From Bacteroidales bacterium (GTDB lineage: Bacteria > Bacteroidota > Bacteroidia > Bacteroidales > G3-4614), in the NCBI GenBank assembly GCA_017935575.1, contig JAGBHI010000019.1:1-38310 (forward strand): 38,310 nucleotides of DNA, given 5' to 3'. Below are positions 33,636-38,310 of the stretch, one piece after another (the first letter of the stretch is position 1; every line of letters starts with the position of its first letter). The position numbers and the translations under genes were made by a program. The notes under the pieces are model-generated. The model saw nothing but the letters and a program-made list of their open reading frames with translations, ran no database searches and was not told the DNA's origin.

Positions 33636-33654
33636 GTGCCACCCCTGTGGGGTA
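33636..33654. repeat. Dispersed GCCACCCC-GGGGTA repeat, second copy
   Basis: GTGCCACCCCTGTGGGGTA, matching the reverse complement of 3871-3889 at 17 of 19 positions, with AGTTGTCG upstream and GTTxxTAGT downstream in both copies. Confidence 0.6.
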
Positions 33655-33733
33655 GTTTTTAGTATTACTAACGACCCTAATGACTTAAATGACCTTAAGA
33701 AATAAAACCTTAACCAAAAATAAACATACAATT

Positions 33734-34228
33734 ATGAAACAAAACTACATTAAACAATTAGTAATTTTGTTTGCATTCATACCCTTTATAGGAGTTTCTG
33801 CAACCGACTATATGAATGTCTATTTGACATCACAAGGAGCGTTTCAGTCAATATCAATTGACGAAATTGATAAAATAACTTTCCCTTCAGAAGATGAAGT
33901 AAATATCACCATTTCAGGAATGCTAACCCCCATGGCAATAGAGAACATTGAGGTTATCACCTTTGGCGATACCGATATCACCGCCATAGAGGAGGCAGTA
34001 GCAGAGGTAGCTGATATAGAGATAATCTATAACAATGGCGAAGTACGCGTAACATCGCCAGAACCAATCAGCCAAGTACAGCTATACAATATGCAAGGCG
34101 TATTGGTTAAGTCGCTTGCCCCCGGAGTGGAAACCGCTACTCTTGAAGTAGGAGGCTATCCCACAGGCATCTATATCGTAGCCGTACAATCAAATGGAGA
34201 GATAGTAACAAAGAAGATTGTAAAATAA
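33734..34228 (+). CDS. Small secreted protein with T9SS type-A sorting domain
   Basis: 164 aa from the ATG at 33734. A frame open from 33689 would add 15 residues before the signal peptide, which is less likely. The signal peptide is MKQNYIKQLVILFAFIPF to VSA. A short N-terminal part has two similar segments, SISIDEIDKITF and AIENIEVITFG. A C-terminal T9SS sorting domain of about 70 residues (VRVTSPEPISQVQLYNMQG, then YPTGIYIVAV, ending KKIVK) makes up nearly half the protein. The cargo part is only about 70 residues, so function is obscure. Hairpin repeat copy C begins right after the stop. Confidence 0.78.
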   Translation: MKQNYIKQLVILFAFIPFIGVSATDYMNVYLTSQGAFQSISIDEIDKITFPSEDEVNITISGMLTPMAIENIEVITFGDTDITAIEEAVAEVADIEIIYNNGEVRVTSPEPISQVQLYNMQGVLVKSLAPGVETATLEVGGYPTGIYIVAVQSNGEIVTKKIVK

Positions 34229-34229
34229 G

Positions 34230-34318
34230 TTAACAAACGTTCGTTTCTTGAATCTGCTCACGCTCGGCAGAGTCTACACAAGCATAACTCTGCACTTGCT
34301 TACTCGCAGATTTGTTAG
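34230..34318. repeat. Covarying hairpin repeat, copy C
   Basis: 89 nt, starting 2 nt after the cargo gene's stop. Outer TAACAAA (34231-34237)/TTTGTTA (34311-34317), small AAACG-TT-CGTTT hairpin, middle AATCTGC (34251-34257)/GCAGATT (34306-34312), inner GCAGAGT (34267-34273)/ACTCTGC (34287-34293). Shares CTCACGCTCGG and GCTTACTCGC with copy B. Confidence 0.75.
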
Positions 34319-34345
34319 AATAAGAATTAACACTCAATAAAAAGC

Positions 34346-34380
34346 AAAAAGTTGTAACACACTAACGTTACAACTTTTTT
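34346..34380. terminator. Bidirectional terminator before thiL
   Basis: AAAAAGTTGTAAC (34346-34358)/GTTACAACTTTTT (34367-34379), a 13-bp stem ending in T-runs; an A-rich tract on the other side allows use by thiL from the minus strand. Confidence 0.8.
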
Positions 34381-34459
34381 ATTTTTGTTATTAGCCTTAT
34401 TGGCCCAATTAGACCAATAGGACTAATATCTCTAACAACTGATATCTGACAACCGAAAA

Positions 34460-35494
34460 CTAAACATGCTCCCAGCCTTGAGCTTTAAGGGTAATCTCTC
34501 CGCCATCGCGGGTAATCATTGCGCAACCGAGATTTTCTGTAGTGATATGCCCAATAACTGAAATACCACTAATCTTTAAAATGTCGTCATGTCTGTCCAA
34601 CGGTACTGTAAATAGTAGCTCATAATCCTCGCCACCATTCATTGCAGTAGTAACAACATTAAGATTCATCTCTTCGGCAGTTACGGCAGTTTGGTAGTCA
34701 ATAGGAATTCTCTCCTCATAAATTCTGCAACCTGTCTTGCTTTGAGAACAAATGTGCATTAACTCCGAAGAGAGTCCGTCCGAGACATCAATCATTGAAG
34801 TAGGAACAATTCCATTATCAGCCAATGCCTTAACAATATCCTTTCTTGCCTCAGGCTTAAGCTGGCGTTCAAGAATATACTCTCTACCTTCAAACTTAGG
34901 AGTTAACTCTTCGTCTCCCTCTAAAACTCGTTTTTCGCGTTCCAAAAGTTGCAAGCCCATATATGCAGCACCAAGGTCGCCACTTACGCAAATAAGGTCG
35001 TTAGGTTTGGCTCCGTTGCGTTTGGTAATTTTGTTCTCCTCTGCAACGCCAATACAAGTTATGCTTATGGTTAGTCCTGTCATTGAAGCTGAGGTATCGC
35101 CGCCAACAAGGTCAACACCATAAATTTCACAGGCAAGTTTTATTCCGTCATACAGAGCATCAATATCCTCAACGGCAAAACGCTTTGAGATACCCAGCGA
35201 AACAGTAATCTGTTTAGGAGTGCCGTTCATTGCATATATATCCGAGAAGTTAACCACTGCTGACTTATAACCCAAATGTTTAAGCGGAACATATGTTAAA
35301 TCAAAATGGATACCCTCCAAAAGAAGATCGGTTGTAACGAGAGTTTGCAGGCTGCCATTATTGATAATGGCAGCATCGTCGCCAACGCCTAAAATACTCT
35401 CGGGGTTAGTAAGTTTTATCTCTTTAGTTAAATGGTTAATCAATCCAAACTCACCGAGCGTAGAAATCTCAGTGCGTACATCGTTTTTACTCAT
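34460..35494 (-). CDS. thiL: Thiamine-monophosphate kinase
   Basis: 344 aa, usual length. Phosphorylates thiamine monophosphate to the active cofactor, using ATP. The AIRS-like kinase fold is marked by ILGVGDDAAII (about residue 33, metal-binding Asp pair), FSDIYAMNGTPKQITVSL (about 83), LVGGDTSASM (about 130) and MIDVSDGLSSELMHIC (about 238). The end AMNGGEDYELLFTVP (about 285) is also diagnostic. Third gene of the lpxK-punA-thiL unit, 35 nt after punA. Confidence 0.96.
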   Translation of the reverse strand: MSKNDVRTEISTLGEFGLINHLTKEIKLTNPESILGVGDDAAIINNGSLQTLVTTDLLLEGIHFDLTYVPLKHLGYKSAVVNFSDIYAMNGTPKQITVSLGISKRFAVEDIDALYDGIKLACEIYGVDLVGGDTSASMTGLTISITCIGVAEENKITKRNGAKPNDLICVSGDLGAAYMGLQLLEREKRVLEGDEELTPKFEGREYILERQLKPEARKDIVKALADNGIVPTSMIDVSDGLSSELMHICSQSKTGCRIYEERIPIDYQTAVTAEEMNLNVVTTAMNGGEDYELLFTVPLDRHDDILKISGISVIGHITTENLGCAMITRDGGEITLKAQGWEHV

Positions 35495-35529
35495 ACATTA
35501 TATATAATAGAAAATATTTTAAATATCCG

Positions 35530-36354
35530 TTACTCCTCTAAAGTGAGCAAACGTCTCATAATTCTTGTCATTTTAGGCTGTGCCTCTTCGGCGGCACGTT
35601 GCACCTCTTCGTGCGAACACTTCTCCACAACACCCTCAACCCCCAAATCGGTAATAACCGATATTGCAAAAACCTCAATACCGCAGTGTCGTGCAACAAT
35701 AACTTCGGGTACGGTGCTCATTCCAACAGCATCGCCGCCAATAAACCTGAAGTATCTATATTCAGCAGGAGTCTCAAATGTTGGGCCCTGCGTACCTACA
35801 TACACACCGCTTTGAAGTTTTATCCCCTCCTCATCAGCTATCTTAAAAGCCTTCTCTATTAACAAAGGATTATAAGCATCGCTCATATCAGGAAACCTCA
35901 CACCGTGCTCCTCAATATTTCTTCCCCTCAAAGGGTGTTCCGGAAACAAATTAATATGGTCGTTAATAACCATTAAATCTCCAATCTTAAAATTGGGGTT
36001 CATACCGCCTGCTGCATTAGAGACAAAAAGGCGTTTAATGCCCAACTCGTGCATAACTCTTATGGGGAATGTAACAGTTTGCATATCGTATCCCTCATAA
36101 AAGTGAAAACGTCCCTGCATCGCCAAAATGGGCGAGTTGCCAAGTTTGCCTAAGATTAACTTGCCTGAGTGCCCCTCTACCGTTGATACAGGAAAATTAG
36201 GAATATCTTCATAACTCAAAACAACCTTGTCGTTTATATCTTCGGCAAGTTTGCCAAGCCCCGTACCTAAAATAACCGCAGATTTTGGAATATTACCAAA
36301 TTGCTCTTTAATAAAACGGGCACACTCCTTTACGTTTTCTAAATAACACTTCAT
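35530..36354 (-). CDS. punA: Purine nucleoside phosphorylase (PNP-I, trimeric type)
   Basis: 274 aa, the length of the trimeric PunA type and longer than hexameric DeoD. It cleaves purine nucleosides with phosphate to base and ribose-1-phosphate. Signatures: VILGTGLGKLAEDI (about 28), GHSGKLILG (about 61), the FHFYEGYDM segment (about 83), FVSNAAGGMNPNF (about 110) and AVGMSTVPEVIVARH (about 208). It is the middle gene of the lpxK operon, 13 nt after lpxK. With purL it gives the cell both salvage and de novo purine routes. Confidence 0.94.
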   Translation of the reverse strand: MKCYLENVKECARFIKEQFGNIPKSAVILGTGLGKLAEDINDKVVLSYEDIPNFPVSTVEGHSGKLILGKLGNSPILAMQGRFHFYEGYDMQTVTFPIRVMHELGIKRLFVSNAAGGMNPNFKIGDLMVINDHINLFPEHPLRGRNIEEHGVRFPDMSDAYNPLLIEKAFKIADEEGIKLQSGVYVGTQGPTFETPAEYRYFRFIGGDAVGMSTVPEVIVARHCGIEVFAISVITDLGVEGVVEKCSHEEVQRAAEEAQPKMTRIMRRLLTLEE

Positions 36355-36367
36355 ATAGGTAACAAAA

Positions 36368-37435
36368 TTATTTTTTGATTGAATTGAAGATATACTCTCT
36401 TAAAATATCACCCTCATTCTCATTAACGTTAACCCTTAAAGGTAAAGCGTACATACGCTCTTTAATATCTGAAGGAATATTCATGCTAACCAATCTTGCA
36501 GCATCTTTTTCGGTAACAATTATATACGACCTCTCTTTGTTGGTATTTCTGATGCTATTGAAATTTTCAATAATATAATTAATATCCTTTTTTGAGAAAC
36601 TATGATGGTCGTTGTAATGAATAGATGTTACATCAGCTCCGTGCGAAGCAAGATAATCGTCAAATGGTTTTGGGTTTGCAATGCCCGAGACAGCTAATAT
36701 AGAGTAACCTTTTCCTAAAATATTTTGAGATAGGACAGGAGAGGGGTTCTCTCCAAAAACAGCAACCGGGCTGCCATATACAAAAGAAGTAAAAAACAAC
36801 TTCTGATAAGGAAATAGGTTGAGACGTTTAATCAAAATCCTTTTATCAATAGGAATAATATTCTCGGGACACTTTGAAACTATAACAACGTTTGCCCTGA
36901 ATCTTGCCGAAGCAGGTTCTCTTAAATTTCCTACAGGTAGCAACATGTCATTATAAAACATATTGTTGTAGTCGCAAAGCAGTACCGAAATTTTAGGATT
37001 TACATATCTATGCTGAAAAGCATCATCTAAAAGAATTACCTCAGTCTTAGGCTTGAGAGCCAGAATGTTTTTTATACCTCTTCTTCTGTTGGCATCAACA
37101 GCAACTGTAATATCTTTAAATTTGTTCTTTATTTGAAAAGGCTCATCGCCTATTAAATTTGCCGAAGAGTTTTCGTCTGCAAGAATAAAACCTTTTGATT
37201 TTCTCTTATATCCACGGCTTAATACGGCAACATTAAAATTATCTTTAAGCATACGAATGAAGAACTCCGTATGAGGAGTCTTGCCTGACCCGCCTACACA
37301 AATATTGCCGATTGAAATAACCGGAACAGGAAAACTTTCCGATTTTAAAAAATTCCAATCAAAAAATCTGTTGCGCAACCACACACCAAAACTATAAAAC
37401 GGTAGCAACGGATATAAGGCATATCTCCTTTTCAT
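36368..37435 (-). CDS. lpxK: Tetraacyldisaccharide 4'-kinase
   Basis: 355 aa. Adds the 4'-phosphate of lipid A at the inner membrane. An N-terminal hydrophobic stretch (LYPLLPFYSFGVWL) is followed by the P-loop in ISIGNICVGGSGKTPH (about residues 40-55), AVLSRGYKRKSKGF (about 71), the Walker-B-like EVILLDDAFQHRYV (about 113) and VTEKDAARL near the C-terminus, all family marks. First gene of the unit with punA and thiL. It has its own well-matched promoter and is divergent from the rRNA operon. Confidence 0.95.
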   Translation of the reverse strand: MKRRYALYPLLPFYSFGVWLRNRFFDWNFLKSESFPVPVISIGNICVGGSGKTPHTEFFIRMLKDNFNVAVLSRGYKRKSKGFILADENSSANLIGDEPFQIKNKFKDITVAVDANRRRGIKNILALKPKTEVILLDDAFQHRYVNPKISVLLCDYNNMFYNDMLLPVGNLREPASARFRANVVIVSKCPENIIPIDKRILIKRLNLFPYQKLFFTSFVYGSPVAVFGENPSPVLSQNILGKGYSILAVSGIANPKPFDDYLASHGADVTSIHYNDHHSFSKKDINYIIENFNSIRNTNKERSYIIVTEKDAARLVSMNIPSDIKERMYALPLRVNVNENEGDILREYIFNSIKK

Positions 37436-37461
37436 TCCTTATATAAATATATAATATGTTA

Positions 37462-37494
37462 CAAAGTTAAACTATTTCTTTAATAAAAAGCAAA
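37462..37494 (-). promoter_or_regulatory. Bacteroidota-type promoter of lpxK-punA-thiL
   Basis: On the minus strand TTTG (37491-37494), 21 nt, then TAACTTTG (37462-37469), a full match to TTTG-N-TAnnTTTG. The -7 box lies 26 nt before the lpxK ATG. Confidence 0.7.
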
Positions 37495-37762
37495 CGAGAG
37501 TACAAAAAGTTTTATAAAAGAGGTGCTATTGTATAAATAATGAAAAATAGAATATCTATTCAGCCCCCCCAAAAAAAACAGATATCCTTTATTTCTTAAA
37601 ATGTCACCTTGAGATGGCAATATTTATTCGTTGAAAATGGAGTAAAAAATAATAAAGATAAAACAAGAAAAAAAGTTCAGAAAAAAGATAAAAAATAAAC
37701 CCCTGAGAAATAGGGAGTTTACGGAAGAGGGTAAAATTTTTTAGAAAAAAGTGTTTAAAAAA

Positions 37763-37794
37763 TTTGGTAGGAAAGGAAAAGAGTAGTACCTTTG
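37763..37794 (+). promoter_or_regulatory. rRNA operon promoter
   Basis: TTTG (37763-37766), 20 nt, then TACCTTTG (37787-37794), the same spacing as at tgt. Long A/T tracts immediately upstream fit a strong rRNA promoter. The start of the mature 16S is about 170 nt downstream, so a leader precedes it. Confidence 0.75.
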
Positions 37795-37963
37795 CACTCG
37801 CTTTCGGAAAGGAAGTAACAAAAAAGAGATCATTGAATATTTGAAAAAGACAAAGTAGTACGAGACGAGTAAAAAAAGTCAACGTCAAAACTAACTTTAG
37901 ACAATAGAGTAATTTTGAGCATCGTATCGGGTTTGTAAGAGAAAAAATAAAAAATAAATAATT

Positions 37964-38310
37964 ACAACGAAGAGTTTGATCCTGGCTCAGGATGAACGCT
38001 AGCGACAGGCCTAACACATGCAAGTCGAGGGGCAGCATTTAATAAGCTTGCTTATTAAGATGGCGACCGGCGCACGGGTGAGTAACACGTATGTAATCTG
38101 CCTGTAACAGGGGGATAACCCGGAGAAATTCGGACTAATACCCCATAATATCAAAAAGTTGCATGAAATTTTGATTAAAGGATTTCCGGTTACAGATGAG
38201 CATGCGTATCATTAGCTAGTTGGTAGAGTAACGGCCTACCAAGGCAACGATGATTAGGGGTTCTGAGAGGAAGATCCCCCACACTGGTACTGAGACACGG
38301 ACCAGACTCC
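37964..38310 (+). rRNA. 16S ribosomal RNA, 5' part (cut by window edge)
   Basis: Contains the universal GAAGAGTTTGATCCTGGCTC followed by AACACATGCAAGTCGAGGGG, the V1-V2 regions and ACTGAGACACGGACCAGACTCC near position 340 of the molecule. The start is set by analogy to E. coli position 1. The GACAGGCCTAACACATGC variant and the V2 region are of Bacteroidales type. About 347 nt are present. Confidence 0.98.

Larger units (their letters stand above)
33209..33733. other. 525-bp repeat-rich spacer
   Basis: No coding frame longer than the cargo gene's 5' extension is seen. In order: a TGCAAGTTTTT hairpin (33317-33352), TTAGTT-type repeats (from about 33392), hairpin repeat copy B (33428-33516), a promoter (33535-33566), a degenerate GAGC-GCTC palindrome (33577-33598), tandem TTTTTAG units (about 33602-33620) and the GCCACCCC-GGGGT repeat (33636-33654). 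Confidence 0.7.
37436..37963. other. 528-bp spacer: lpxK promoter, rRNA promoter and leader
   Basis: Holds the lpxK promoter (37462-37494, -), an AT-rich tract rich in A-runs that could act as an UP-like element, a C7A8 homopolymer junction at 37564-37578, the rRNA promoter (37763-37794) and about 165 nt of rRNA leader. A 144-codon minus-strand frame across it overlaps 16S sequence and is not a gene. Confidence 0.75.

Noticed and set aside
37564..37578. C7A8 homopolymer as a phase-variation switch
   Set aside because: It lies in a spacer about 190 nt upstream of the rRNA promoter and outside any coding frame, so slippage would have no obvious effect; it may also be a sequencing-sensitive site.
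37604..38038. 144-codon minus-strand frame at the right end
   Set aside because: It overlaps the 16S rRNA start and its promoter; its Phe/Leu-rich composition follows from A-rich DNA read backwards.

Overview
The window is a low-GC chromosomal segment from a member of the order Bacteroidales. Four things support this: the 5' end of a 16S rRNA gene at the right edge has Bacteroidales-type sequence; several promoters fit the Bacteroidota consensus TTTG - about 20 nt - TAnnTTTG; there are type IX secretion (T9SS) tail domains and lipoproteins with an acidic export signal; and lpxK, a nucleoside phosphorylase gene and thiL form one cluster. I cannot place the genus.

Layout. 1-8662 is mostly housekeeping: the divergent start of clpB, then tgt, an LptF/G permease and a glycosyltransferase on +, pepD and a YbhN-like membrane protein on -, then rsmA and mgtE on +. 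8663-17700 is the accessory part. It begins with a covarying hairpin repeat and a 6S-like structured RNA with a terminator. A small HTH protein, a secreted PD40 propeller, an outer-membrane beta-barrel, five tandem lipoprotein genes with shared leaders, and (convergent) a large T9SS-exported C10 cysteine protease follow. 17753-24200 holds an ABC-F ATPase, an AddB-like Fe-S nuclease, a CBM9-like protein and a LysE-type exporter. 24438-31938 holds purL, a PurF homologue without its catalytic cysteine, a ferritin-like protein without most iron ligands, then grpE and dnaJ. 31939-34459 has a DMT permease and a small T9SS cargo protein set among repeats. 34460-37435 is the lpxK-punA-thiL operon on -, divergent from the rRNA promoter and 16S start at the right end.

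How the genes relate. Purine synthesis (purL, purF-like) and salvage (punA) are both present, as are protein quality control (clpB, grpE, dnaJ) and envelope biogenesis (LptF/G, lpxK, glycosyltransferase). The 9.1-17.7 kb block looks like a cell-surface module built by tandem duplication; all of its products except the small regulator carry export signals.

Most interesting points: (1) a three-copy intergenic element of about 90 nt whose nested stems covary between copies; (2) the lipoprotein array with near-identical leaders and divergent bodies; (3) a PurF homologue with an intact Fe-S and PRPP site but no N-terminal cysteine; (4) a 6S-like RNA; (5) a ferritin-like protein and a TGT that have each lost metal ligands; (6) repeated TGACA-type palindromes between clpB and tgt.
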